From the NCBI GenBank assembly GCA_035048495.1, contig CM068542.1, positions 36,733,109 to 36,797,108 on the forward strand: a DNA stretch of 64,000 nucleotides, in the 5' to 3' direction. Positions 1-12,300 of this stretch are shown here, in pieces; the first letter of the stretch is position 1, and the number at the start of each line of letters is the position of its first letter. The notes beneath the pieces are model-generated. The model was not told the origin of the DNA. It made no database searches and was given only the letters and a program-made list of their open reading frames with translations. The position numbers were made by a program, and so were the translations under genes. The stretch is from Euptelea pleiosperma (lineage: Eukaryota > Streptophyta > Magnoliopsida > Ranunculales > Eupteleaceae).

Positions 1-430
1 CCCACGTATCTCCACGTTTCGTTCATAAAAAGTTAAAAATTTTAGGAAAATAAAAACTTTGAACTAAGGTTTAAGGGAGGCCGTTTTAACAGTTAAACGG
101 ACTGGGGGCATTACTGTTTAAACGGCCGTTAAAGTGAATTGAAACGGCCAAGGGCATAAATGAAAAAAAAAAAACAGAATTAGATGAATTTTAACGGAAA
201 AAATGGTACTGAAATTCAATTTTTGAAATTTAAAAATTTTAAAAAAATAGAATTTAATGGAAATTAAACGGATTTAACAGCCGCTTTTTTTTTCCACAAA
301 ATTTTTCATAATTTAATAGCTGTTTAAATGATTTTAACGGCCGTTAAAACAAAAAAAACAGCCGTTAAATTCAAAAACGTTAAAACGTGTTTAAACGATT
401 TTAATAGAAACGGGCTTTGGGCGTTACCGT
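1..430. repeat. Degenerate short-word repeat island (TTTAACGGCCGTT)
   Basis: An AT-rich stretch in which variants of the word TTTAACGGCCGTT and its halves (TTTAAACGG, CCGTTAAAA) recur every 15-40 bases on both strands, with spacers that do not repeat. There is no fixed period, so it is not a classical satellite. Related blocks using the same word lie at 1487-1700 and 4790-4930. No coding potential is visible. Confidence 0.6.
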
Positions 431-549
431 TTAAATGACTGTTTTTAAAACCATGCTTTGAACTATAAAATAGGATACTCGCTCTTATCCCTAGCTAATC
501 AGGGACACTGATAGCTATATCTATATCCATATCCATATCTGGGCATCAT

Positions 550-790
550 AGGGTATAGTCTTTATCATGGTTCAAAATCTCCAAACCGATTCCGATCCGG
601 ATCGGTCCGATTCAACACTGTCTCGCTCGAGACGACGTTAGGATTCTTCATGGAACAGTGAATCTTGCGAGACGATCCCAAAATGAAATGGACCGGTGCC
701 TGTCGATCTCGATCCAGAATGGAATCGGCGGAGACTTCGAACCATGGTCCTTATTCTCCCTTTGTCAAACTCAACCCGACCCGACTAGAC
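550..790. repeat. Short-word repeat island (GATCCGGATCGG-like)
   Basis: The words TCCGATCCGGATCGG, CGATTC and GAGACGA recur in loose order in this block, followed by CAACCCGACCCGAC. It is not in a gene. A block with a similar vocabulary (GATCCGGATCTGG) lies at 45050-45300. Confidence 0.4.
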
Positions 791-1486
791 TCAATCTCAT
801 ACCAAACGCGATGAATATACAAATAATATTTTCTTAAGTAAGAGCCCAAAAGCAAAATCAAAATTAAGTGTGAAATGTAAAGATTTAAAATGAAAAAGTC
901 CGTTGATTTTTCTACTATTTTCAATCTTTGGATTCTAGAAAGACTATTTTTCTCTATGCACGCAGTTTACTCCATAAAAAGAAAGAGGATAAATGTCTCT
1001 TTCTATCTCTAGCTAGATTCACGAAGGAATTCAACAAGTGGATAAAAGAAAAAATGAAGTCAAAGGTAGTGATGGTGATTAGATCTTTCATATTATGTGT
1101 TTTTGAAAGTTTTTTCGACCATAACGACCTTTTTTTTTCTTTTTCATTCGATGATCATGACGATTATTCAGGTGGTGGGAACAATTGTTTGGCATTTTGG
1201 TAGATGATTATGATGATGGAGAAGACTTTAGATTTTTTTTTTTTTTAATATTTTCTTTGTTACATTACATTATGACGTAGTGGAATGCGTGAAGTCAATC
1301 ATGAAGAATACAAATCAAGGAAATTAAAAGATTACCCTCTTCAACCAAAATTACAAAAACTCTGTGAACCCACAAGGTAAAAAACGAAGTAAAAAACTTA
1401 TTAAATTCAATTCTTCACGATGGAAATTCATTCCGATTAATACAACTTTTATTTATACTTTATAGATCTAATTAAAACCAAGGTTT
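791..1486. other. AT-rich intergenic stretch, nothing recognised
   Basis: No recognisable gene. One open frame of 91 codons (928-1203) resembles nothing I know and is lysine/phenylalanine-rich, as chance frames in AT-rich DNA tend to be. Confidence 0.4.
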
Positions 1487-1700
1487 AAACAAGGCCGTTT
1501 TAATAGTTTAACGGACTAGGGGCGTTACCGTTAAAATCCTTAAAACATCCGTTAAAACGGATTGAAGTGGCCAGGGGAAAAAATTGCACTGAAATTTAAA
1601 TTTTGAAAGTTGAAAATTGCAAAAAAAAAAAAAAAAGAAGGAATTTAATGGATTCAACGGCCGTTAAAATCATTTAATCGGCCGTTTTTAAAACCATGCT
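1487..1700. repeat. Second copy of the TTTAACGGCCGTT word island
   Basis: Begins with 'accaaggtttaaac' and carries the same vocabulary as the island at 1-430 (ggccgttttaa, ggccgttaaaa, 'aaaccatgctt'). The two blocks share the order 'ggtttaa..aggccgttttaa.agttaaacggact.ggggcgtt', so they are dispersed copies of one repeat as well as simple-word DNA. Confidence 0.6.
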
Positions 1701-3390
1701 TAAAACTATAATATTCTAGAAATAAACTAAATTTCTAATTCAACTAAAACTCTCCTACTTATCTTAAAATTGCTAAAAAAAAATTTATAAAATAAATCAG
1801 AACCCAAAAGAAACTTAATAAAACACGAAAAAGAAAATTTACTGAAAAAAAAAAAATCAACATTTTAATGTCATTTTGACCATTTTCTGGATTTTATTTT
1901 ATTTCGTTTCAAAAATGGCACTAACAACTCTCAACTTTTAAAAGAGTAGAGCTTGTTGAGACGATTGCGTGCATATTATTAATAGTGACTCCGAGTTACA
2001 ATCGTAAAATTATGGTCATTTAAAGCTAAGGTGCGGGTTTAAGCTTCTGAGAGGCCTTCTTCTGATCAAACTACTCCATGTAATCAAACGAAACCTGTTC
2101 CACGTTATTATAGTTGCTCGAGCAAATTTTACATAAAAATGATGGATATGAATTCATCCTAGACTGGACTTAGGCCTGACCAATAATGAAATGGGATAGA
2201 TCGATTTAGATTGCCTTGAGCTTGACTTGTCCTATCTAATAAGTTAATATGATGGTTTTGACTCAAAATCAATCAAACCCGACACTTAATGATTGGATCT
2301 GGTTCAATCACTAACACCCCCGCAACCCGAACCATTTACAACCTTAGATTCAACCTTCATGGTAGAAACCGACATCAACCTAACCTTTTTAGCCATTTAA
2401 TTCAACGATTTTGATCGTGCAATCAAAGCCACATGAATCATCGACACCCATCAAAAGGTTGCGTGAGGGATAGCTCGTCGAATTATCTCTTCACTTGCAA
2501 TTGAAAGTGTCTTCATCAAAAGTGCTTGGCTTCAAAGTCGATGAAGGGGCCAATTATTGTCGAAAGGAGCCTTCTGTTGGGGTTGAAGTCAAAAGTTGAT
2601 GAAAACATTGGGAAAGTACTCCTGAAGCGGGAGTAGACCAGTAGAGAGTGATCAATAACAAAATTATGACAGTCAAAGACTGGTTATGAGAGAATTTCTT
2701 CACCACACGATCCTCAATGATTAGTTTCGACAAAAGTTGAGATATCTTAGTTTATTTGTTGGCCAAATGCCGAGGGGTACCTGCAAAAAATACTTTGACA
2801 CTCAAGTAAGAGGAGGAGAAGAGGGAATTACAAGTACATTAATTGGAGATTTGATAAACTGAGATTCATTGATTATACCTCTGTTGATGACCCTTATTAT
2901 TAAATTTAGAGGAAAGTCCAATCTTAGAAGGATTATAACTCAATGGAGACATTCTATTTTTCGAATTTTTATTAAAGAAAGTCTCCATTCTTATCATCTA
3001 GTGTTAGGAAGGTTCGTTATGTGTCTAAAAAGAATTGGATCCAAGTTAAGAGACATTCTATTCCTCAACTTGGTCGACTACGAAAAGTCTCATTTTTCAA
3101 AATACAAACCAAAGGGATTCCAATTTCAGAAGAAGTTAGACTCTCTTTAGAATTCTTTTATTATTGGCCTTGGTCGATCATTTGAGCAAAGTAAACTTAT
3201 TTCTTGAAGCAGGAGTCTATGATCAACTTTGTGTTCCCAGATTTTTTTAATACTAATCTTTGAACCTAACTAGACTCTTGACTCAAGGGATCTCGGACTC
3301 TAATGATTTTACTACTACAATTTTGTGTGCCTAAGTAGACTCCTAATCTAAGGGTCTCAGACTCACAAACCTACATAATTGCAGATCTCT
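1701..3390. other. Intergenic stretch, no gene recognised
   Basis: AT-rich and without a plausible exon. At 3255-3365 a short phrase (tagactcctaatctaagggtctcagactc) is present in two diverged copies. The 93-codon open frame at 2869-3150 has no family features that I recognise. Confidence 0.4.
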
Positions 3391-3549
3391 GCCCCTCTCG
3401 GGAGTTGTGTTCTCGACCTTGGCTTTCGAGAATCCAACATTGGTTGATAGCGCTGCAAAAAGTGAAAAATATGATGTCAGCTTAGTGCTATCAACCACTG
3501 TTGGATTCTCGTAATCCACGGCCGGAAACACGACTCCCAAGAGGGGCAG
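3391..3549. repeat. Imperfect 159-bp hairpin
   Basis: The left arm (from 'gcccctctcgggagttgtg') and the right arm (ending 'cacgactcccaagaggggc') are inverted copies. They include 'gagaatccaaca..tggttgata' against 'tatcaacca.tgttggattctc'. The loop is short, near 3450-3480. It is probably a small non-autonomous fold-back element; no target duplication was identified. Confidence 0.6.
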
Positions 3550-3954
3550 GAAAAGGGGGGTCCCTGAGCCCGTCCCTTATAATAATGGCTGTTAGAACGA
3601 GATAGTGTAAAAACTGAAACAACGTGGTCAGTGCGTTACTGTTATAATGGCTGTGTTTTTAAGCCAATGTTAACCATCCAACCATTTGGAAATTCTTGGA
3701 CTGCTAAAAAATAACAATACTTGTAAGCTAGAAACAAAAGAAGTACATCTTTCTAATGTTTAAGGCTGCGTTTGGTAGCATGTCTTCAGCTCGATAACAA
3801 GTATTTAGGTCACATCAAGGCACACACCTTTGAAGACACAATGGACCATGAAGACGCAAGAAATTGAACCTTTGAAAGTTCACCTCCTCCCTGAGTTTTT
3901 TAAGATGCACCATGTGCCTTGAAGGTTCACCCTCCACCCCTAATGGGCTAAGCC

Positions 3955-4435
3955 TACCTAATTTGTGGCCCACTTATGATATATGGGCCAACTCAACATA
4001 TAGCACATGTATAATCTATTAACACCCCTATATTATGGGACCCATATATGATCTATCAACTTTCATTCTTATGTTGGGTCGACATGATTTATCGACCCGG
4101 TTAACATGTGGTACCCACATAATCTATCAACTCTAATTATTATGTGCAACCCACCATAGTTATGTTGGGCCCAGATGATCTATCATCCTTTGTTCTTATG
4201 TGGAGCCCACATGATCTATCAACCCATCATTATGTGGGACCCACATGATCTATCAACTCGATTATTATGTAGAATCTACAGATCTATCAACCTTCATTCT
4301 TGTTTGGGTCCCCATGATCTATCAATTCACATATTAGATGGGACCTACATGATCTATCACCCCTCCTTCTCATTTGGGACCCACATGATCTGTCAATTTC
4401 ATTACCAATTAGGGGCCACATGATCTATCACCAGG
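3955..4435. repeat. Minisatellite, about 45-bp units
   Basis: About ten diverged tandem units of the form CACATGATCTATCAACCC-(n)-TTATGTGGGACC, with a period of roughly 40-48 bases. A stray unit lies at 5230-5300. The 82-codon open frame in it (4175-4423) is only the translation of the repeat and is not a gene. Confidence 0.8.
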
Positions 4436-4436
4436 C

Positions 4437-5130
4437 CCGGCTTGACCATTAGGCAGATGAGGCAGTTGCTTAAGGCCCCCCACAGGTAAGGCCCCCAAAT
4501 TTCAGAAATTTTGAAGTATTTTTAATATATTTTTTTTAATGAAAGGGCCCCCCCTACACAAGACTATGCTACAACAAGTAAAATTTCTATCACAGCAGCC
4601 TGCAAATCACACAATCACAAGCTAATGAGTTCTACACCTCAAAGCAAAAGCACAAGGGTACGTTGCAAAAAGCACTTGTGTACGTGCCGAGAACTTATTG
4701 GCTTGCGATTGTGTGATTTGCAGGCTACTGTGATAGAAGTTTTACTCTACTATAGTCGGACAAATCTAGTCTGCAACTGATTGCAGAAAATAATAGTCAT
4801 TATAATGGATTCGGTCCTCCCCCGTTACGTTATGTACCGTTAAAACTACCAATAATAACGGCCGTTATTTTCTGGAAAAATTGTGAAAAAATAATTGTTT
4901 TTCCCGTTGAATCCATTTATTGTTATAACGGCCCCCTTTAAGCATACCCTTTAAGTGTAGGTATCCACCGTTGAATTCTCCTTGAAAATTTATGTTTTTA
5001 GTTTATAAAATACTATTTTGAAAACATTGAAATAACACATTTTTTAAGGGACATCCAACAGTACTTGACACTGTTTGCATACTGTACGCAAACAGTTGCA
5101 GACTAGATTTGTCCGCCACAGCCTACCAAG
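4437..5130. mobile_element. hAT-like fragment with an internal hairpin
   Basis: Starts 'CAGGCCCGGCTTGACCATTA', which resembles hAT-type ends such as those of the element at 10038. No matching right end was found. Inside, 4562-4756 is a long hairpin: the left arm around 'cagcctgcaaatcacacaatc' pairs with 'gattgtgtgatttgcaggct' on the right. A related arm occurs near 8640-8670, so this hairpin is itself dispersed. The phrase 'agactagatttgtccg' at 5100 mirrors 'cggacaaatctagtct' at 4767, suggesting one insertion nested in another. Word-repeat DNA of the 1-430 type sits at 4790-4930. Confidence 0.5.
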
Positions 5131-6479
5131 AAGGGAAAAAAACATATTCTCACTTGGGTTTAGGGGCGTATTTCTGAAAAAAAGCCCCATTTAGAATTTT
5201 CGCCTAACGCCTCAACTTGTATTAAGACAGCCTTGTCTATCACCCTTCGTTCTTTGGTGGGGCCCACATGAACTATCAAACTCCCGTTGTTATGTGTGGC
5301 CAACGCAATTCCAAAATGTGAATTTCTATTTACAAACCTAATACACAAGAATTAAAACAAGTCTTCGAGGCATGCTTGGTAGTGTCCATCTTGACTTTTA
5401 AAGGTAAGCACCTTGAAAAAGTAGACCTTCAAGACACATCTTTAGCTGTAGACGCGCTACCAAACAGCATAAATCATCTTATCAAGCTAATTTTTGGTCC
5501 GAGAAGTCTTCTACATGGGGCCATGGTCTCTGTAGTCTAGACTAGTAAGAAATGTGGACAATCTTTGTGACAGTCATGATATTGACTTAGTACCAGTAGC
5601 AGACAATCGGGACCTAGCTATTGCTAGTGGGCCGGGGTGGAGCACCATTTCCACCAATCTCAATCCATTTAAGACTATAAATTGCATACTTTTTGACTAT
5701 GTGGCCTCAAAATTCAATCCAAGCTTAATTAAGAGTAAAATAGTGGAAAATAAAACGCCGTCCCAAAAAGCGTCTCGTTTATATGTCTTTGCATATAAAT
5801 AAGCAGCGATACGATGCAATAAAAATTATAAAAAATAAGGTGAAAAATCCATGACATAATCAAAGCTTAAGACACCCTTTTGAGAGTATAAGTCTAGGGC
5901 CGGAACAGGACCTACGTTATGTACGATGGTTCCGGTTCCTATCGGTTACGCATGTTTTGTAAATAGTGTGGGAAAAAAAGAAGAATTTCTATAACTAAGT
6001 TTATAGTTTAATTAGTTCCGGATCCTATTGGTTTCGGTTCCGACTTGGTCTTGGTATTAGTATAGCAAGAACTAAAACAAATCATATATTTCGGTTTCAG
6101 GTCTTTTTAGGTCTGGTTCTGAACTAAAACCTATCACAATGATCATATGGTGGACAAGGGTGTTCCAGTATATTTTGAAGCACTTGGACAGTTGTCTTTG
6201 TGGTTCACTGTGATATTAATATAATTATTGTAATTAACGGTTTCTTGGGATTATCGGAGTAACATACAACAATGAAGGCGGAGTTCCTTTGTAAGATAAT
6301 CCAGAGTGACTTTATAAAACTAATCAAATTTAATGATCGGATGGTGTAGGATTCATCACCTTAATTTATATCACATTATATTTGTTTGCGACCCACAAAA
6401 CAAAGCTGCTCTGACAAAAATATGACCTCACTCTAACATCATCCATGTCTCGATCCAATAAAATTAGAGGAGTAAAACT
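5131..6479. other. Intergenic stretch with GGTTCCGGTTCC-type words
   Basis: No exon was recognised. From 5890 to 6125 the words 'ggttccggttcc', 'tcggttccgac' and 'ggtctggttctgaac' recur loosely, making another short-word island. The rest is AT-rich single-copy-looking DNA. Confidence 0.4.
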
Positions 6480-7410
6480 TCTGAGCCACGTGGATTGGAA
6501 TTATTTTCATGGGTTGATTTTAACGGTGAGAATTTGGGCATTATTGACCATTATTTGAGGTGTAAAGATCCAAAGCTTTGAAATCATTAATCAAGCTGAT
6601 TTTTTAGTTTGTTGGGTATGAGTGGTGACTTGGACAAGGGTGGGGTCCATATGGCCATTTTATATGGTCATTTATCAGATGGATGGTCGGGATTTACCAG
6701 GGCAGCATCTCACGTGGAAGAGAAAACTCAGAATTAACAGGAGAGTAAAACTTCTGTCACAATGCAAAATTCAGGCCACGTGGAATACTATACTCTTAGT
6801 GGATGCTGACTGTATGGATGTTTGGCCAGTCCCTCACTGGACCAAAAACAAAAAATCAGCCTAATTAGTGATTTCTAAGCGATTCGATTGAAGTTATTTT
6901 CATGGGTTGATTTTAACGGTGGGAATTCGAGCATTATTGCGTTATTTTTTGGTGCGAAGATCCAAAGGTTGTAAATCACTAATCAAGCTGATTTTTGGTT
7001 TATAGGTCCACTGAGAGACTGGCCAAACATCCATACAGTCAGAGTCCACGAAGGGCCTATTTGGTACGTGAGAAAAAGAGTTCCGACGGCGAATATTATT
7101 TTGGCTAAATATTTGCTCATAGCAATATTTAACAATGTTTGGTACGTGTACGAGCTAGATCACTTCAACTTACTTCATTTTCTTTCAATTTGAGTGCGTC
7201 CCACATATCAAAGTAAGTCAAAAATAGGTTGGGTCAGTGCGGGAACCACATATTCGCCAAGGGCCCGGCTAAATATTCGCCAAGGGCGGGTGGCTGCCAA
7301 ACACAGCCGGGCGAATATTTACGTTGGCTAAATATTTTATTTGCCCCGGTTAAATATTTTATTTGCCCGCCGCGGTGCGTTACCAAACAGGCCCTAAGAA
7401 TATTTCACGT
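6480..7410. mobile_element. Palindromic MITE copies, one interrupted by a second element
   Basis: A partial copy (about 6480-6640) is followed by a nearly complete copy whose arms run from 6772 ('ggccacgtggaat') to 7410 ('ttcacgtggcc'). The arms share 'tggatgtttggcc' and 'aaaaatcagcctaattagtgattt' on the left and their inverted copies on the right. The right arm is split at about 7053-7394 by another element whose own ends are inverted: 'gggcctatttggtacg' against 'cgttaccaaacaggccc'. No transposase reading frame is visible. Long inverted arms without coding capacity suggest a Mutator-like or related MITE family. Confidence 0.65.
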
Positions 7411-7561
7411 GGCCTGTATTTTGCAATGAAACATCTTTCAGAACGATGTGACAGGAGTTTTACTCCAGACGGGGCATGGAGTCTGCAATGACCGCCAACA
7501 TTAGAAATTATCAGGTATTAGGCATTGATTGTCTAATCACAACAAAGCGATGATAAAAACT

Positions 7562-7850
7562 AGAGTATGAGCCACGCGGAACACCCTTAGAGACCACTTA
7601 CTATATGGATGTTTGTACAATATCTAGGTGGAGCTACATACCTTGATCAGTTATTTCTATCATTTGAATCTGAGTACCCCAAATAAAGCTAGATATCTCA
7701 CGGTTAAAATCAACCCATGAAAAAGACTCCCATACAACGGTTATAAATCACTTATCAAGCTGATTTTTAGTCGGTAGCTTAACCGTGGAAAGGGTCAAAC
7801 ATCTATACGGTAAGTGGTCTCTAATAGTATTCCACGTGGCTCATACTATG
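7562..7850. mobile_element. Palindromic MITE, same family
   Basis: Begins 'agagtatgagccacgcggaa' and ends 'ttccacgtggctcatact', a clean terminal inverted repeat. Inside are the family hallmarks 'atggatgtttg' (left) and 'caaacatctatacgg' (right), flanking 'tcaagctgatttttagtc'. It has about 289 bp and no coding capacity. Confidence 0.7.
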
Positions 7851-8175
7851 GTTAGTTATCAACGTCGATGACTCACGTGTATCAAAGATTCATAATTTAT
7901 TCCAACGCTATGGTACGCCGTTCGTGTGAGACATCTAGTACAAAAGTTGGAAATAGTGAAATACTTCTCCCCTGTAATGATTGTCAAAGTTCGGAGTTCG
8001 AACTGTCAATCTAAAATAACGGCGGACCCTTCGTTCGTGAGTTGAATAAATCTTTAATGACGTCATGACGGACCGCACATTAAGTTACGTGCCACATTCT
8101 TAGCAGCTGCTGACCGCCGACAATATGAGCCATGTGGCATCTTCTTAAAGATTTCTGAACGTATGGATGTTTGGC

Positions 8176-8600
8176 GCAACCCTATACGGAAAGGTTCGGG
8201 CTCCATTGACAGATCTAAAATGATAGATAAATGACGGACACAATATAAGCCACGTGGCACTGTTACAGGACTATGACCGTATGGATGTTTGTCCTATCCC
8301 ATGGTGGACCTACAAACCAAAAATCAGCTTGATTACTGATTTATAGGCTATGGATTGGACTTATTTCATGGGCTGATCTCAACTGTGGGAATTTGAGCAG
8401 TATTTGAGGTACAAAGATGCAACACTTATAAATCACCAATCAGGCTGAGTTTTGGTTTGCAGGTCCACCGTGGAATAGGACAAACATCCGTACGGTCAGA
8501 GTCCTGTAACAGTGTGCCACCTGGCTTATATTGTGTCCCTGTCATTTGACCTGTCATTTTAGATCTGTCTAACGGAGCCCGACCCATATGGAAATACAGG
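8176..8600. mobile_element. MITE inserted in another inverted-repeat element
   Basis: The inner element, 8236-8538, has perfect ends GGACACAATATAAGCC and GGCTTATATTGTGTCC and belongs to the palindromic family described above. Immediately outside it lies a second, independent pair of inverted arms: 'cgggctccattgacagatct' on the left (about 8187-8216) and 'agatctgtctaacggagcccg' on the right (about 8561-8581). The outer element was therefore split by the inner one. Confidence 0.7.
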
Positions 8601-8694
8601 ACCCATGTGCTTCTGCTTTGAGGTGTACATGCCGAGAACTCATTGGCTTGTGATTGTGTGATTTGCAATCCGAACAGAAGTTTACTCGAAATAC

Positions 8695-9150
8695 AGACCA
8701 AAAATTAGCCTGATTATTGATTTCTAAGCGTTGGATTGGAGTAGTTTTCATTTTCATGGGTTGATTTTAAACCGTGGAATTTGAGCATTATTGACCATTT
8801 TTGGGGTACAAAGATCCGAAATCATTGATAAGGCTGATTTTGGTTTGTAGGTCCACCTATGGATTGGCCAAACATCCATATGGTCACCGCATCCTCTAAG
8901 AGTGCGCCAAGTAGCTATATACACACCAAAAATCAGCCTGTGTAATGTTTATAACCGTTAATTAGATTCCTTGAAACGGTTAGATTCTTTTTCATGGTTT
9001 ATTTTTAACCGTGGGATTTCGAGCATTATTTGGGATGCTTAGATCTAAAGGTTGGAAATCATTAATCAGGGTGAGTTTGTCCACCTAAGGATGGGCCAAA
9101 CATCCATACAGTCAATAGTCTCTTAAGAGTGTGGCACGTGGCTCACAATG
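8695..9150. mobile_element. Two further partial copies of the palindromic MITE family
   Basis: 8700-8930 and 8935-9150 each carry 'catgggttgatttt', 'ccgtgg.attt.gagcattatt', 'aatca..ctgatttt' and end 'ggccaaacatccata..gtca'. The second copy ends 'gtggcacgtggctcac' about 225 bp before the NAPRT start codon, so the element's end lies in, or next to, the promoter. Confidence 0.65.
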
Positions 9151-9375
9151 TGGTCCGTCATCAAAAATCTACCGTCGTTCGTTAACGGCTACAAATAACG
9201 CCGTACCCTTCGTTGTTAACGACCTATACATCTCTCCTGTGCTCCTCTGTAACCGTGAACACCAAAGCCCCCCCCTAGCTTTCTTTCTTATGGTTCTCTG
9301 CTCGCTTCTGTCGTAAAAACCAACCGGAACAAGATAAGAGGGGAACCCTAGAATTTTGCAGAGAAGAACAGAGCA
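9151..9375 (+). promoter_or_regulatory. Presumed NAPRT core promoter and 5' leader
   Basis: Lies between the last MITE end and the start codon. Pyrimidine-rich tracts (9230-9310, 'tctctcctgtgctcctctg', 'ctttctttctta') are typical of plant leaders. A CACGTG G-box sits at 9135-9140, just outside this interval and inside the MITE terminus. No convincing TATA box was seen. The start codon context is gagcaATGG, with G at -3 and +4, and an in-frame TAG at 9349-9351 supports the chosen ATG. The transcription start cannot be fixed from sequence alone. Confidence 0.45.
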
Positions 9376-12300
9376 ATGGAGGCGAAGGCGAACGGGTTGA
9401 AGGAAGATATCGAGCGTCATAAAATCGACGGACCGACGAATCCGATGGTTACGCCTCTCCTCACAGATCTCTATCAGTTCTCCATGGCTTATGCTTATTG
9501 GAAAGCCGGCAAGCATCTCGAACGAGCTGTGTGAGTAGAATTCTAGAAACAAGATTTTAGTTTTCATCCTTGCTGGTTCGTTTGTTTTGCTATTTGTTAT
9601 ATTTCGTGTTCAAGATTGTTTGTTTTGGTGAAACCTGCCAAATTCTGATATTAGAGATATTAATTGGATTGACTGGGGCATAATCAAATGGTTTAGATAC
9701 TTAGATCGTTCTGTTCTTGTAAGTTTGTATTAGAGGAGTTGTCAATGGTTTTTGGACGATTTGTTATTTTTAAAGATACAAGTTGGAACCTCTCATTGCT
9801 TGAGAAACAGAGGAATTAGTTTTTGAAGGGAGCGATTTATAACTACTTGGGAATTATCAAACACAATCTTTGTCGGAGCATTGCTGATGCAATGGGAGCT
9901 CTGATGAAGTAATGGCTTCTATGAATAAAGTGTAAGGCTACACTTCCTTATTCCCTTACACTGGAGCATTTGCAGATTATTACTAGATTTTAGTTTCTTT
10001 CTTTGTAGAAAGTTGAATTTTGTATCACTACTAAGCTCAGGGCCGTCTCGAATCTCGATGCAAGTTGAGGCCTATGGCGAAAACTCCATATAACGCCTTT
10101 TTTATATTTAATATATTAATATATATGGTATGTAAAAATTTTAACTCTCTATATAGTAGAAAATCTTATTTAATAATTATTCATGATAATCAAAAGCCAC
10201 GGAAATATGTAGATGCAGAGGACTCCCGTAGTCCCGTTGCAGTCCATGCAGAGGACTCTCGCGGTCCTAAGTAAATCATTTTTGGACCTAATGACTGTGT
10301 GGATGTTCAACCCACCTATTGGTGGATAAACACACTAAAAATCAGCTTGATTGATGACTTCTAGCCATTGGATTTACTACCCAAAAAACACGCTTGAATC
10401 TAGTGGCTAGAATCAATCCTAAAAAGTACTAAAATCTATGGTTAGAGATAACCAATCAAGTTGATTTTTGGTTTGTATATCCAACATGGGGTGAGCTAAA
10501 CATCCATGTGGTTAGTGGGTTGGGGCCTTCTCTCATGTGGGCTGTGGGCCTTCTTTCACCTGGGGCCTAAGGCGATTGCCTTAATGGCCTTATGGTAGAG
10601 ACGGCCCTGTCTAAGCTTGTAAAAGCTTCCAATATTTTCAAACAGGATTAACATCCTAATATGCAAGTGGGGTATGTGAAGCTTTGGCTACTATCTACTT
10701 CATGCATTTTGACAAGTGCGTAGACTTAAGTTTGCAACTTTACCAGCAACATAGGTATGAACTTAACAATGTAGATGGTTGGAAGACTCAGCGTTATCAG
10801 TTTATTGTATATGCAGTTCAAAAATGAGACACAATCTCAAAACATCATGGTACAAAACCAGTATATCACCAAGGAATATATATCGCGCACCCCTAGTCAG
10901 GCTTCCGTGTGCCATCCTGATTTTCATTACATCTCTAAATGTGAACAGAAGAGGTCGGGATTTGAGTTCCATTAGTTCAAATATGCATGTTATAAAATAC
11001 TTCCTTTCTTGAATTTGACATGTTCATTAAGGCATTGGATAATAGATTTAAACAAGAATTAGTTTGATTAATTTTTAACCACAAGTAGCCATATCAGCAA
11101 TGGAAGACCATCATTAGCATATGCATCAAAGCTTTATCCAACTTTTTGGGGTTGGTTACACAATTTCTGTTCCACCATTGCATTCTTTCTAGGGGGTCTA
11201 TTTTAATTGGTGGAGGACCACAAGACCTTTTTTTTGTTCGACAACAAAGGAAATTTTTATTAAGAAATAGGGGGAGTAAAGCAACAAATAAATCAAATAA
11301 GACAAGCAATTGACGTGCTTTGGCTTAGAATCCTACGTGCACGGGAGAAGAGACGAGAAGACCTTTTATTCATTGTGTCTCAATAGTGTTACAATAGGAG
11401 ACCAGTTGCCAATTGAGGAGCAACCTATATAGAGTAACTACTAAAAAGGGAAGGAATCAAAAAAGGAAGGAGAGTCCTTAGAAAGGAACAACCGGTGGTC
11501 AACACATCAAACCACAAATGGCAACAAATCTTTCCCAAATCTCTCCTCTCCACCAACACTCCCCCTCAAGTTGGTGCAAAAAGGTCAATAGGGTCCAACT
11601 TGGGCAATATCTCTTGAAACTTAGCAACTGGGAGTCCTTTGGTAAAAATGTATGCTAACTGTTGACTACTGTGAACAAATGGTGTACAGATAATGTTTGC
11701 TAGTATGTTTTCTCGTACAAAGTGACAATCCACCTCAATGAGTTCTGTTTTCTCATGAAACACCGGATTTGAAGCAATATGCACTGTAGCTTGATTATCA
11801 CAAAACATGTTTGTTGGTTGAGAAGAACTAAAACCCAAATCCTAAAGGAGAGCTCAAAACCAAATGATTTTGCTGGTGGTAGAGGCCATTGCTTAATATT
11901 CTGCTTCAGCACTTGATCGAGCAACAACATTATGTTTCTTACTCTTCCACGTAACCAAGTTACCTCCAACAAAGGTACAATATCCCATCGTAGATCTTCT
12001 ATCAATTGGAAATCCAGCCCAATCATCAGCAATATGGGCAATGATACGACTGTGACCATTCTTATGCATCCATATGCCTCTTCCTAGTGATCCCTTCAGA
12101 TACTGTAATATTCGGTTAACCGCATTCATGTGATTAACTCTTGGAGCATGCATAAAACGACTAACCAGACTTACAGCATAAGAGTTGTTTGGTCGAGTAA
12201 TTGTGAGATAAATTAATCTGCCAACTAACCTCTGAAACTGACCAATATCCGTAAATAACTCACCATCAATATCGAGTTTACCATTGCTCTCAGTAGGTGT

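Noticed and set aside
928..1203. Possible small protein gene of 91 codons
   Set aside because: Lysine- and phenylalanine-rich chance frame in AT-rich DNA, with no recognisable motif or exon partners.
3955..4435. CRISPR-like spaced repeats
   Set aside because: The units are diverged tandem copies with no unique spacers of fixed length, in a plant genome; it is a minisatellite.
7980..8015. Isolated B-box-like 'ggagttcgaactg'
   Set aside because: No A-box at proper distance, no A-tail and no flanking duplication; not enough for a SINE or tRNA call.
9169..9567. 132-codon reverse-strand open frame over NAPRT exon 1
   Set aside because: A shadow of the coding exon and its leader; no homology recognised.
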